DNA from: Streptomyces malachitofuscus
GTDB lineage: Bacteria; Actinomycetota; Actinomycetes; Streptomycetales; Streptomycetaceae
Assembly: GCF_014650055.1 (NCBI RefSeq)
Contig: NZ_BMUF01000012.1
Location: 186,001-250,000 of the forward strand
Length of the DNA: 64,000 bases
Direction: 5' to 3'
Below, piece by piece: positions 32,799 through 40,924 of the stretch. Both the position numbers and the translations under genes were made by a program. Under the pieces are notes generated by a model. The model made no database searches. It was not told the origin of the DNA and was given only the letters and a program-made list of their open reading frames with translations. The stretch's first letter is position 1; the number at the start of each line of letters is the position of its first letter.

Positions 32799-33542
32799 TC
32801 AGAGCTGGGTGGCGCCCCCGTCCACGGCGAGCTCGGTTCCCGCCGTGTACGTGGCGTCGAAGGCGAGGAAGGCGGCCGCTCCCGCGATCTCCTCGGGTGT
32901 GCCGAAGCGCCGCATGGGGTTGTCCGCGACCCGCTCCGCCTTGAACCGCTCGGCGGCCTCCGCGGTCATCGTCTTCTCCAGGATCCCCGTGTCGATGGGC
33001 CCTGGACTGATCGCGTTGACACGGATCCCGCGCGGCAGCAGGTCGCCGGAGAGGGTGCGGGCCATCGAGCGCAGGGCGGCCTTGCCGGCCGAGTAGACAC
33101 TGCTCTCCGGCAGGCCCATGACGTTCGCGGCCGAGGTGGTGAGGACCACCCCGGCGCCCGGGCTCAGCAGCGGGGCGAGCTTCTGCACGGTGAAGAAGGC
33201 GCCCTTGACGTTGATCGCGAACAGCTCGTCGTAGACCTCCTCGGTCGTCGACTCGAACGGCGTCGGGACGGTGACGCCGGCGTTGATGAACAGGGCGTCC
33301 ACCGTGCCGAGTTCGCCCTTCACACGGTCGGCCAGGGCGTCCAGGTCGGGCAGTGACGCCACGTCGCCCCGGACGGCCGGCGCGTTCTCACCGAGCCGCT
33401 CCCGCGCCGCGTCGAGCGTGTCCTGCGACCGACCGGTGATCACCACGCGCGCCCCGCCGTCCACCAGCAGCTTCGCCGTCGCGAATCCGATTCCGCTGCC
33501 GCCGCCGGTGATCACTGCTTTCTTGCCGTCGTACGCGCTCAT
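32799..33542 (-). CDS. short-chain dehydrogenase/reductase
   Basis: 247 residues from the ATG at 33542 (AAAGG upstream); an ATG at 33563 adds seven residues. Classical SDR: TGGGSGIG for NAD(P) binding, INAGV, catalytic Ser in LTTSAAN and YSAGK. The TGRSQD segment after strand 2 suggests NADPH. Substrate unknown. Same strand as the neighbouring SDR gene, 67 bases apart. Confidence 0.92.
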   Translation of the reverse strand: MSAYDGKKAVITGGGSGIGFATAKLLVDGGARVVITGRSQDTLDAARERLGENAPAVRGDVASLPDLDALADRVKGELGTVDALFINAGVTVPTPFESTTEEVYDELFAINVKGAFFTVQKLAPLLSPGAGVVLTTSAANVMGLPESSVYSAGKAALRSMARTLSGDLLPRGIRVNAISPGPIDTGILEKTMTAEAAERFKAERVADNPMRRFGTPEEIAGAAAFLAFDATYTAGTELAVDGGATQL

Positions 33543-33609
33543 TCCGGGGCCCTTTCGCTCCATCTGTCAGAAATTGATTTCAGAGATCGGTTGCGGAATT
33601 CCGCAGTAA

Positions 33610-34377
33610 TCACGCCCGGGGGAATTCGCCGCCGTCCACGACCAGATGGGCGCTGGTGATCCAGCTCGCCCGGTCGGACACGAGGAACAGCACCGCCTGG
33701 GCGAGGTCGTCGGGCGTGCCGTCGCGTCCCAGCGGCGGGATGGCGGTGGCGGTGCCGTCCCCGTACAGGCGCGCCCACTCCTCCCGCGTCGCCTCGCCGC
33801 CGGGGGTGGCGGTTCTGCCGGGAGACACGGTGTTGACCCGGATCCCGGAGGGGGCCAGCTCCGTGGCCAGTCCCCGGCTGTAGTTCTCCAGCGCCGCCTT
33901 GGCCGCCGTGTAGTGCAGGAAGTAGGGGCCCGGCACCGGCGTCGCGGCCGAGGAGACGTGCACGATCGCTCCCGAGCCGCGTTCGCGCATCTCCGGGATC
34001 ACGAGCCGGTCCAGCCGCACCGCCGCGAGCAGGTTCAGGTCCAGCGTGTCCTGCCACACCTCGTCGGGGGTGCCCGTGGCGCCGTCCTGCGCCCGCGCCC
34101 CGCCCGCGGTGTGGACCACGATGTCGACCCCGCCCAGGACCTCCCGCGCGGACGCGGCGACCGCGTCGATCCCCTCCCGGGTCCGCAGGTCGGCCGCCAC
34201 GAAGTGGGCCTTCTCGGGTACCTCGGGCGTCGCCGACCGGGCGGCGGCGAGCACCTCGGCACCCGCGTCCAGCAGGTGGCGCACCACACCGGCCCCGATG
34301 CCGCGAGAACCACCCGTGACGACGGCCCGCTTTCCCGCGAGTGCGTGCTTTTCCGATCCGTTCTCGACTGCGGCCAT
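33610..34377 (-). CDS. short-chain dehydrogenase/reductase
   Basis: 255 residues. Classical SDR: TGGSRGIG, HTAGG in place of NNAG, Ser in HVSSAA and catalytic YTAAK. The C-terminal VDGGEFP is the usual end of this group. It is not a close copy of the downstream SDR, so the pair is two different oxidoreductases rather than a duplication. Divergent from a VOC protein. Confidence 0.92.
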   Translation of the reverse strand: MAAVENGSEKHALAGKRAVVTGGSRGIGAGVVRHLLDAGAEVLAAARSATPEVPEKAHFVAADLRTREGIDAVAASAREVLGGVDIVVHTAGGARAQDGATGTPDEVWQDTLDLNLLAAVRLDRLVIPEMRERGSGAIVHVSSAATPVPGPYFLHYTAAKAALENYSRGLATELAPSGIRVNTVSPGRTATPGGEATREEWARLYGDGTATAIPPLGRDGTPDDLAQAVLFLVSDRASWITSAHLVVDGGEFPRA

Positions 34378-34499
34378 GCCACCTACTCATTTCTCTCGAT
34401 TGCTTTTCCGTTTACGCCGTTTCACCGTACGTTCGCGAAATGGCGAGGGGCAAAGACGAAAAGGCAGCAGGGGGCATAGGCGTGCCCTATGGGCTCGCA

Positions 34500-34533
34500 G
34501 GTCCGGTCTTTCGGTCCGGTCTTCCGGGTCCGG
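34500..34533 (+). repeat. tandem direct repeats upstream of the VOC gene
   Basis: GGTCCGGTCTT occurs at 34500-34510 and 34513-34523, with a third GGTCCGG at 34527-34533. Spacing is 13 and 14 bases. They lie 55-90 bases upstream of the VOC start in the divergent gap and could be activator sites. Confidence 0.5.
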
Positions 34534-34575
34534 CCCGTGTCCGATTCCTTCAAGACCCGTCCGCCCGGCCGGCCC

Positions 34576-34581
34576 TACGGT
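34576..34581 (+). promoter_or_regulatory. -10 box of leaderless promoter for the VOC gene
   Basis: TACGGT, 7 bases, then ATG at 34589; no Shine-Dalgarno. Confidence 0.55.
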
Positions 34582-34588
34582 GGGCCGC

Positions 34589-34990
34589 ATGAGCGCACGA
34601 TTCGATGCCATCGGGATGGTCGTCTCCGACATGGCCGCCTCTGTCGCCTTCTACCGGCGGCTCGGGTTCGCCTTTCCGGAGGGGGCCGGGACACAAGGAC
34701 ATGTGGAGGCCGAACTGCCGGGCGGTCTGCGGCTGTTGCTGGACACGGAGGAGGTGGTCCGGTCCTTCCACCCGGAATGGGAACCGCCGTCCGGCGGGGG
34801 CAGGACGTCACTCGCGCTGCGGTGCGACAGCCCCGCGGAGGTCGACGCCCTGTTCGCGGAGCTCACCGCGGCCGGAAGCGAGGGCGAGCTGAAGCCGTGG
34901 GACGCGGTGTGGGGACAGCGGTACGCCGTCGTCCTCGACCCGGACGGGAACGGCGTGGACCTGTTCGCTCCGCTACCCGCGGGCGAGTAG
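34589..34990 (+). CDS. VOC (glyoxalase/bleomycin resistance) family protein
   Basis: 133 residues, the single-module length of VOC dimers. Two beta-alpha-beta-beta-beta modules: FDAIGMVVSDMAASVAFYRRLGFAFP at the start and YAVVLDPDGNGVDLFAPL at the end. Divalent-metal enzymes and drug-binding proteins share this fold; function unknown. Its last 18 bases overlap the convergent AraC-type gene. Confidence 0.88.
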   Translation: MSARFDAIGMVVSDMAASVAFYRRLGFAFPEGAGTQGHVEAELPGGLRLLLDTEEVVRSFHPEWEPPSGGGRTSLALRCDSPAEVDALFAELTAAGSEGELKPWDAVWGQRYAVVLDPDGNGVDLFAPLPAGE

Positions 34991-35659
34991 GTCGCCCAAC
35001 GCCATTCCCGTCAACTGCTTGACGTCGCGGGCCAGATGAGGCTGGTCCGCGTAGCCGGTGCGGACCGCCGTCTCCGCGAACGGGACGCCCGAACGGGCGA
35101 GGTCCAGGGCGCGGCGCAGGCGGAGGATGCGGGCCAGGGTCTTGGGGCCGTAGCCGAACGCCGCGAGCGACCTGCGGTGCAACTGGCGGGCGCCCAGGCC
35201 CAGTTCGTCGGCGGTCGCGGAGACCGGGCGGCCCGCGTCGAGGGCGGCCACGAGACGGCCGAGCAGGGGGTCGGGCGGGGCGGTCTCCGCGGCCCGGTGC
35301 AGGGCCAGGTCCTCCAGGCCCCGCGCCGGGTCGTCCCCGGCGTTGACGCGGGCGGTGAGGCGTCGTACGGCCGCCGCCGGCCACAGGTCGGCCAGGGCGA
35401 CACGGCGGTCGCGCAGTTCGTGGGCGGGGACGCCGAGCAGGGCGGGCGCGGTGCCGGGAGCGAAACGGATGCCCGCCCAGACCGTCGGCGGTCCCGTGGT
35501 CCGGTGTGCGCGGGTGTCGGGGCCGGCGACCAAAAGGCGTCCGTCGTGCCAGAGGAGGTCCATGCAGCCGTCCGGCAGCACCGCGCCCTGCCCGTCCCCG
35601 GCCGGCGTGTTGGTCCACACGACCGCGCCCGTCAGCCGCGACGCCCGCTCCCTGTACAC
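34973..35659 (-). CDS. AraC-type regulator with DUF6597-like N-terminus
   Basis: 228 residues from the GTG at 35659 (GTG TAC AGG GAG), chosen because the family typically begins YRERAS and this lies 10 bases after the upstream gene's stop; an ATG at 35707 in frame overlaps that gene by 38 bases. The N-terminal part has PDGCMDLLWHDGRLLVAGPDT (ligand-type domain). The C-terminal AraC DNA-binding domain is at about 135-225: LGARQLHRRSLAAFGYGPKTLARILRLRRAL and AETAVRTGYADQPHLARDVKQLTG. Overlaps the VOC gene at its 3' end; it probably regulates that gene or the neighbours. Confidence 0.85.
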   Translation of the reverse strand: MYRERASRLTGAVVWTNTPAGDGQGAVLPDGCMDLLWHDGRLLVAGPDTRAHRTTGPPTVWAGIRFAPGTAPALLGVPAHELRDRRVALADLWPAAAVRRLTARVNAGDDPARGLEDLALHRAAETAPPDPLLGRLVAALDAGRPVSATADELGLGARQLHRRSLAAFGYGPKTLARILRLRRALDLARSGVPFAETAVRTGYADQPHLARDVKQLTGMALGDLLARG

Positions 35660-35669
35660 GTCCCCCAGG

Positions 35670-36605
35670 CTACGCCGCGCGCGTGCGCCACTCCTGGGGG
35701 CTGACATCGTAGGCCCGTTTGAAGGCGGTGGACAGGGCGAAGGCGCTGCCGTAGCCGACCTGGCGGGCGATGGCGGCGATGGTGTCGTCGGTGTCGCGGA
35801 GACGGTCCGCGGCGAGGGCGAGGCGCCAGCCCGTGAGGTACGTCATCGGGGGTTCGCCGACGAGTTCCGTGAAACGCCGGGCCAGCGCGGCGCGGGAGAC
35901 CCCCGCCTTCGCGGCGAGGGCGGCGACCGTCCAGGGGTGGGCCGGGTCGTCCTGGAGCAGACGTACGACCGGCCCGACCACCGGGTCGGACAGGGCCAGG
36001 TACCAGGCGGGCGGTTCCGCCTCCGGCCGGTCGAACCAGGCACGCAGCGCGGCGATGACCAGCAGGTCGAGCAACCGGTCCAGGACGACCTCCTGGCCGG
36101 GGGCGTCCCGCACGATCTCCTCCATGAGGAAGGGCGTGAGCGGGCAGTCCCACACGTCGGCGGTGAGGGACAGCAGCGGCGGCAGCGCGTCCAGCAGCCG
36201 GCCGCCGATCTCGCCGCGCATCTGGTAGGTGCCGATCAGCATGACCGTCCCGCCGTCCGCGCGGTCGCCCCAGGTGCGGACGCCGAGATCCATGACGCCG
36301 TTCAGGGGCCGCCCGTCGGGGTAGTGGCACGCGCCGCCGGGCAGGATCAGCGCCTGCGGGGCCGTGTCCGGGTCGTCGGCGCAGGTGTACGCGTCGGGGC
36401 CGCGCGCGATGGCGAGGTCGCCGGGGCGCAGCGGGAGCCGCTCCCCCGCGTCCGGCAGGAGCCATGCCTCACCGCGGACGAGGAGCATCACCGTCAGCGG
36501 GGCGCGGTCCTCCACACGGACCGCCCAGGGCGGGTCGAAACAGGCCCGGATCATGAACGCGCCCCGGGCGCGGGGGCCCTCGAGCAGGCCGGTGAGAGCG
36601 TCCAT
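35670..36605 (-). CDS. AraC-type regulator with cupin ligand domain
   Basis: 311 residues, ATG at 36605. An N-terminal cupin (AraC_binding_2/cupin_6) at about 20-180 with GEAWLLPDAGERLPLRPGDLAIARGP, and a C-terminal double HTH at about 205-310: VAALAAKAGVSRAALARRFTELVGEPPMTYLTGWRL and IAAIARQVGYGSAFALSTAFKRAY. Divergent from an NmrA-like oxidoreductase gene across 81 bases, a usual arrangement for a regulator and its target. Confidence 0.92.
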   Translation of the reverse strand: MDALTGLLEGPRARGAFMIRACFDPPWAVRVEDRAPLTVMLLVRGEAWLLPDAGERLPLRPGDLAIARGPDAYTCADDPDTAPQALILPGGACHYPDGRPLNGVMDLGVRTWGDRADGGTVMLIGTYQMRGEIGGRLLDALPPLLSLTADVWDCPLTPFLMEEIVRDAPGQEVVLDRLLDLLVIAALRAWFDRPEAEPPAWYLALSDPVVGPVVRLLQDDPAHPWTVAALAAKAGVSRAALARRFTELVGEPPMTYLTGWRLALAADRLRDTDDTIAAIARQVGYGSAFALSTAFKRAYDVSPQEWRTRAA

Positions 36606-36611
36606 GGAGTC

Positions 36612-36617
36612 AGCGTA
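36612..36617 (-). promoter_or_regulatory. -10 box of leaderless promoter for the cupin-AraC gene
   Basis: TACGCT on the minus strand, 6 bases, ATG at 36605. Confidence 0.6.
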
Positions 36618-36686
36618 GACGCGCGCACATGGGAATGAGCCGCTCGGCGATGGTTCCGTGCGGTGTGCGGCAGTTGACTCGACGGC

Positions 36687-37532
36687 ATGACGGAGAACAC
36701 GAAGCACGCGAAGGACATGACCCTCGTCGTCACGGGCGCCTCGGGACGTACGGGACGGCGGGTGGCGCAGGCAGCCGAGGCGGCGGGGCTGACGGTGCGG
36801 GCGGCGTCGCGGGCGACCGGGTTCGACTGGTCGGACCGGGTGACCTGGGCGGACACCCTGCGGGGCGCCGACGCGGCGTACCTGGTGCACCCGGCCGATG
36901 TGGGCGCCCCCGGTACGGCGGAGGCGGTCGGCGAGCTCGCCGGGGTGGCGCTGGGGCTGGGGGTGCGGCGGCTGGTCCTGCTGTCCGCGCGGGGGGAGGA
37001 CCAGGCGCTGCCCACCGAGGAGGCGCTGCGCGCGTCGGGCGCGGACTGGACGGTCGTCCGGGCGGCGTGGTTCGCGCAGAACTTCAGCGAGGGGCCGCTG
37101 GTGGAGGAGCTGCGGCGGGGAGAGCTGGTGTTCCCGGCGGGTGAGGTGGCCGAGCCGTTCGTGGATGTCCGGGACATCGCGGACGTGGTGGTGGCCGCGC
37201 TGGTGGGCGGGGAGCGGTATGCGGGGCGGACGGTCACGGTGACGGGGCCGCGGCTGCTGACCTGGCGGGAGGCGGTGGCGGAGATCGCGGCGGCGGTGGG
37301 GAGGCCGCTGGTGTATCGGGCGGTGCCGGTGGGGGCGTACGGGGAGGCGCTGGTGGGCTTCGGGGTGCCCGCTGGGGAGGCGGCGTTCCTCACGGAGGTG
37401 TTCGGGACGTTGCTCGACGGGCGCAATGCGTGGGTGGAGGTCGACGGGGTGCGGCGGGTGTTGGGGCGCGGGCCGCGAGACTTCGCGGAGTTCGTTGCGG
37501 AGGAGGCGGCGGCCGGCACGTGGGCGGCGTGA
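36687..37532 (+). CDS. NmrA-like NAD(P)-binding protein
   Basis: 281 residues. Rossmann fold with GASGRTGRRVAQAA at about 16-29 and EPFVDVRDIADVVVAAL near 155, the pattern of NmrA/atypical SDR proteins such as quinone- or azo-reductases and redox sensors. No YxxxK dyad, so it is an extended, atypical member. Divergent from the cupin-AraC regulator, which is the likely controller. Followed by a strong bidirectional hairpin. Confidence 0.88.
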   Translation: MTENTKHAKDMTLVVTGASGRTGRRVAQAAEAAGLTVRAASRATGFDWSDRVTWADTLRGADAAYLVHPADVGAPGTAEAVGELAGVALGLGVRRLVLLSARGEDQALPTEEALRASGADWTVVRAAWFAQNFSEGPLVEELRRGELVFPAGEVAEPFVDVRDIADVVVAALVGGERYAGRTVTVTGPRLLTWREAVAEIAAAVGRPLVYRAVPVGAYGEALVGFGVPAGEAAFLTEVFGTLLDGRNAWVEVDGVRRVLGRGPRDFAEFVAEEAAAGTWAA

Positions 37533-37615
37533 CCCACGTTTTCCGCCCCCGCCGCCCCTTCCCGTCCCGTCCCTGGGGCTGCGACCCAGACCCCGTTCCG
37601 GCCCTTCGGGCCTCG

Positions 37616-37669
37616 TCCTCAAACGCCGGACGGGCTGAAATTTTCAGCCCGTCCGGGGGAGTTTGAGGA
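37616..37669. terminator. long hairpin of the common Streptomyces intergenic type
   Basis: Arms TCCTCAAAC and GTTTGAGGA enclose a second stem CGGACGGGCTGAAA / TTTCAGCCCGTCCG. This CTCAAACGCCGGACGGGCTG element recurs between Streptomyces genes. Here it sits between the NmrA gene and the convergent YihY gene and could stop transcription both ways. Confidence 0.7.
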
Positions 37670-37678
37670 GCGGGGGTC

Positions 37679-37694
37679 CGGGGGCAGCGCCCCC
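37679..37694. terminator. second hairpin before the YihY stop
   Basis: GGGGGC / GCCCCC around a short loop, just downstream of the YihY stop on its strand. Part of the same terminator block. Confidence 0.4.
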
Positions 37695-37697
37695 GGG

Positions 37698-38843
37698 TTA
37701 CTTGTCCTCGCGCGGCGGGGGGCCCTCGCCGTTCTTCGGGTGGGGGGTCTTCGCGTGCGTGCGCAGGCGGCCCGTGACGTCCTCCGGGGGGAGGAAGCGG
37801 GACCAGCGTTCCGGGAACTCCGACGGCATGTCGGGATCCGCCTCGCCGGACACCGCCGCGGTGCGCGCGACGTACTCGGCGACCTGCGCCTGCCGCAGCC
37901 GCTCGTTCGTCTCGCGCGCCGCGGCCGTCGCGGCGGCGGGCCAGACCCGGTCGATGGCCGCGTTGACGGCCGCGCCGACCAGCACGGCGAACGCCGACAC
38001 ACCGATCCACAGCAGCACGGCGACGGGGGCCGCGAGAGAGCCGTAGATGGTGGGTCCCTCGACGGTGTTGGTGAGGTAGAACCGCAGCAGGAAGCTGCCC
38101 AGCACCCACATGCCGAGGGCGACCAGCGCACCGGGCACGTCCTCGATCCACGGGGAGCGGACAGGCACGGAGACGTGGTACAGCGTCGTGAGGAAGGCGA
38201 CCGACAGCAGGATCACGACCGGCCAGTACAGGATCTGCACGAGCGTCGTCGACCAGGGCACGATCCGTACCACCGCGTCCGGCCCCGCGACCATCAGCGG
38301 CAGCGCGACCGAGCCGATCAGCAGGGCCACGAGGAACAGCAGGAAGGCCAGCAGCCGCGTCTTGACGATGCCCCGGACGCCGTCCAGGCCGTACATGACG
38401 GTGATGGTGTCGATGAAGACGTTCACCGCGCGGGAGCCCGACCACACGGCGATCAGGAAGCCGAGGGAGATCACATCGGGCCGGCCGCCCTTCGTCACGT
38501 CCCGCAGGATCGGCTCCGCGATCTGTGACACACCCCGGTCGGACAGCACGGTGCGGGAGGCGTCCAGGAGGTTGCGCTGCAGGCTCTGGATGGTTTCGGC
38601 GCCGGTCCAGGCGTCGACGTAGCCGAGCAGGCCGATCATGCTGAGCAGCAGCGGCGGGACCGACAGCAGCGTGAAGAACGCCGCCTCGGCCGCCAGGCCC
38701 AGGATGCGGTACTCCATGCACGAATTGACGGTGTCCTTCAGCAGCAGCCAGGCGGTCCTGCGTTTGGATACGTTCCGGTAGAGGGCCCGGGCACGGTGGA
38801 GGCGGCCGGAGGGCTCGTCGGGGGATTCACTTGCTGGCTGCAC
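37698..38843 (-). CDS. YihY/BrkB family membrane protein
   Basis: 381 residues from a GTG at 38843. Six hydrophobic helices spanning about 50-300, with the family signatures LGLAAEAAFFTLLSVPPLLLSMIGLLGYV near 48 and IYGSLAAPVAVLLWIGVSAFAVLVGAAVNA near 265. BrkB was first linked to serum resistance in Bordetella; the general role is unknown. A long charged cytoplasmic tail (about 310-381) is poorly conserved. Leaderless, divergent from the AidB-like gene. Confidence 0.9.
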   Translation of the reverse strand: MQPASESPDEPSGRLHRARALYRNVSKRRTAWLLLKDTVNSCMEYRILGLAAEAAFFTLLSVPPLLLSMIGLLGYVDAWTGAETIQSLQRNLLDASRTVLSDRGVSQIAEPILRDVTKGGRPDVISLGFLIAVWSGSRAVNVFIDTITVMYGLDGVRGIVKTRLLAFLLFLVALLIGSVALPLMVAGPDAVVRIVPWSTTLVQILYWPVVILLSVAFLTTLYHVSVPVRSPWIEDVPGALVALGMWVLGSFLLRFYLTNTVEGPTIYGSLAAPVAVLLWIGVSAFAVLVGAAVNAAIDRVWPAAATAAARETNERLRQAQVAEYVARTAAVSGEADPDMPSEFPERWSRFLPPEDVTGRLRTHAKTPHPKNGEGPPPREDK

Positions 38844-38849
38844 GACCTA

Positions 38850-38855
38850 AAGGTA
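38850..38855 (-). promoter_or_regulatory. -10 box of leaderless promoter for the YihY gene
   Basis: TACCTT on the minus strand, 6 bases, GTG at 38843. Confidence 0.5.
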
Positions 38856-38888
38856 TCCGTCGTGCCTGGTCGCACTCACCCAGAGGCG

Positions 38889-38921
38889 GGACCGCGGGGT
38901 GAGCGGACCGGACCGCGGGGT
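38889..38921 (+). repeat. 12-bp direct repeats just upstream of the AidB-like -10 box
   Basis: GGACCGCGGGGT at 38889-38900 and 38910-38921, start-to-start 21 bases or two DNA turns. The second copy touches the -10 box, so a protein binding both would sit on the promoter face. Confidence 0.5.
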
Positions 38922-38926
38922 ACGTT
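38921..38926 (+). promoter_or_regulatory. -10 box of leaderless promoter for the AidB-like gene
   Basis: TACGTT, 6 bases, ATG at 38933; no Shine-Dalgarno. Confidence 0.6.
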
Positions 38927-38932
38927 CGGGAC

Positions 38933-40567
38933 ATGGCAGGCACCACGCACACCGTGACCAACCAGGCTCCCCCGCTGGTGCAGTACGACGTCTTCGGCTC
39001 CGACCGGGCTCTCGTGGAGGCGGTGGAGCGGCACCTGGCGGCGGACGTGCGGGACGAGGGGCTCTCCGAGCTGTCGGCGCTCGGCCGCACGACCGGGTCC
39101 GCGCAGGTGCAGGAGTGGGGGGTGCAGGCCAATGAGCACCCCCCGCGGCTGCGCACGCACGACCGCTACGGGCACCGGATCGACGAGGTCGACTTCCACC
39201 CCGCCTGGCACCGGCTGCTCGGCAAAGGTGTCTCGGCCGGGCTGACCGCTGCGTGGGGGCGGCCGGGCGGTCATGTGCGGCGGGCGGCGGCGTTCCAGAT
39301 GTGGACGCAGGTGGAGGCGGGCAACGGGTGCCCGCTGTCGATGACCCATGCGGCGGTGCCCGCGCTGCGCGCGGAACCGGAGCTGGCGGCCGTGTGGGAG
39401 CCCCGGCTGACGTCGACGATCTACGACCGGGCGCTGCGGCCCCCCGGGCAGAAGCCCGGTGCCCTGTTCGGGATGGGCATGACGGAGAAGCAGGGCGGCA
39501 GCGACGTACGGACGAACACGACGGCCGCGCGGCCGCTGGCGGAGGACGGCGCGTACGAGCTGACCGGGCACAAGTGGTTCTGCTCGGCACCGATGTCGGA
39601 CGCGTTCCTGGTGCTGGCGCAGGCGCCGGACGGGCTGACGTGCTTCCTGGTGCCGCGCGTGCTGGAGGACGGCACGCGCAACGTGTTCCTCATCCAGCGG
39701 CTGAAGGACAAGCTCGGCAACCGGTCCAACGCCTCCGCCGAGGTCGAGTTCGACGGGACGTGGGCGCGCCGGGTCGGGGAGGAGGGGCGCGGGGTGCGCA
39801 CCATCATCGGGATGGTGGCGGCGACGCGGCTCGACTGCGTGCTGGGCTCGGCGGGGCTGATGCGGCAGGCCGTGGCGCAGGCGGTGCACCACTGCGCGCA
39901 CCGGGAGGCGTTCGGCGGGAAGCTCGTCGACCAGCCGCTGATGCGCAATGTGCTGGCCGATCTCGCGCTGGAGTCGGAGGCGGCCACCACGCTGGCGATG
40001 CGGCTGGCGGCGGCGTACGACGACGGCGGTGAGCAGGAGCGGGCGCTGCTGCGGATCGCGGTTCCGGCGGCGAAGTACTGGGTGACCAAGCGGTGCGCGC
40101 CGGTCGCGGTGGAGGCGGCGGAGTGCCTGGGCGGGAACGGGTACGTCGAGGAGTCGGGGATGCCGCGGCTGGTGCGGGAGTCGCCGCTGAACTCGATCTG
40201 GGAGGGCGCGGGCAACGTCCAGGCGCTGGACGTGCTGCGGGCGCTGCGCCGGGAGCCGGCGGCGCTGGACGCGTATCTGCGGGAGGTCGGGCAGGCGCGC
40301 GGGGCGGATCACCGGCTGGACGGGGCGATCAAGAACCTGCTGACGGAACTGGCGGACCTGGAGGGCGTCGAGGGCCGTGCGCGACGGCTGGTGGAGCGCC
40401 TGGCCCTGGTCCTCCAGGGATCGCTCCTGGTCCGGTACGCCCCACCCCAGGTGGCGGACGCCTTCTGCGCCTCCCGCCTGGGCGGCGACACCGGCGCGGC
40501 CTTCGGCACGCTTCCCCCCACCCTCGACCTGACGGCAGTGGTGGAACGCGCCCGCCCGGTCACCTGA
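38933..40567 (+). CDS. AidB-like acyl-CoA dehydrogenase family flavoprotein
   Basis: 544 residues, close to the length of E. coli AidB and longer than ordinary acyl-CoA dehydrogenases. The AidB-type segments are MTHAAVPALR near 140, FGMGMTEKQGGSDVRTNTT at about 178-196, KWFCSAPMSDAFLVLAQ near 210 and CLGGNGYVEESGMPRL near 396. AidB binds DNA and FAD and is part of the adaptive response to alkylation; isovaleryl-CoA dehydrogenase activity is weak. An AlkD-like gene lies 12 kb away, but there is no shared operon. Confidence 0.87.
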   Translation: MAGTTHTVTNQAPPLVQYDVFGSDRALVEAVERHLAADVRDEGLSELSALGRTTGSAQVQEWGVQANEHPPRLRTHDRYGHRIDEVDFHPAWHRLLGKGVSAGLTAAWGRPGGHVRRAAAFQMWTQVEAGNGCPLSMTHAAVPALRAEPELAAVWEPRLTSTIYDRALRPPGQKPGALFGMGMTEKQGGSDVRTNTTAARPLAEDGAYELTGHKWFCSAPMSDAFLVLAQAPDGLTCFLVPRVLEDGTRNVFLIQRLKDKLGNRSNASAEVEFDGTWARRVGEEGRGVRTIIGMVAATRLDCVLGSAGLMRQAVAQAVHHCAHREAFGGKLVDQPLMRNVLADLALESEAATTLAMRLAAAYDDGGEQERALLRIAVPAAKYWVTKRCAPVAVEAAECLGGNGYVEESGMPRLVRESPLNSIWEGAGNVQALDVLRALRREPAALDAYLREVGQARGADHRLDGAIKNLLTELADLEGVEGRARRLVERLALVLQGSLLVRYAPPQVADAFCASRLGGDTGAAFGTLPPTLDLTAVVERARPVT

Positions 40568-40736
40568 GGAATCCGGCGGCCCGCTCAAGGAAGCGGAGCC
40601 ACTCGTCCCGGCCAGGGACCCTCACCCAGGGGCGCGGGGAACTGCGCGACCAGCCACCCACCACCCGACACCCGCCGACGCACCTCAACCCGCACCTCGT
40701 GCCGCGCACACCAGCCAACCCCCGGAGGCACACCAC

Positions 40737-40770
40737 GGGGGTGGTGCTGCGCCGACACGGCACCACCCCC
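40737..40770. terminator. perfect 11-bp hairpin
   Basis: Arms GGGGGTGGTGC / GCACCACCCCC with a 12-base loop, about 170 bases downstream of the AidB-like gene. Likely terminator of that gene. No T-run. Confidence 0.5.
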
Positions 40771-40854
40771 GCCCCACAGGCCCTGATGAGCCGTGGACGC
40801 CGCTCGGGACGGCGTGTCGCTCAAGCTTCAACCAGTGACGGGACCGCCCACCAG

Positions 40855-40874
40855 AGTTGCAGGGGGTTGCAACT
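40855..40874. promoter_or_regulatory. dyad upstream of the GAF regulator
   Basis: AGTTGCA-GGGGG-TTGCAACT, 7-bp perfect arms, about 50 bases before the ATG at 40925. Probably an operator; autoregulation by the downstream gene is the simplest idea. Confidence 0.45.
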
Positions 40875-40924
40875 TGCTGTTCCCGTGTCAGTACTGAGCG
40901 TCTTCGCCGGGGACAGACGGCAGT

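Larger units (their letters stand above)
40568..40924. other. 357-base gap with a terminator-like hairpin and an operator-like dyad
   Basis: No gene. It contains the GGGGCGCGGGGAACTGCGCG sequence at about 40629-40648, a motif I recognise as dispersed in Streptomyces intergenic regions, a perfect 11-bp hairpin (40737-40770) and a dyad at 40855-40874 near the next gene. Confidence 0.6.
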
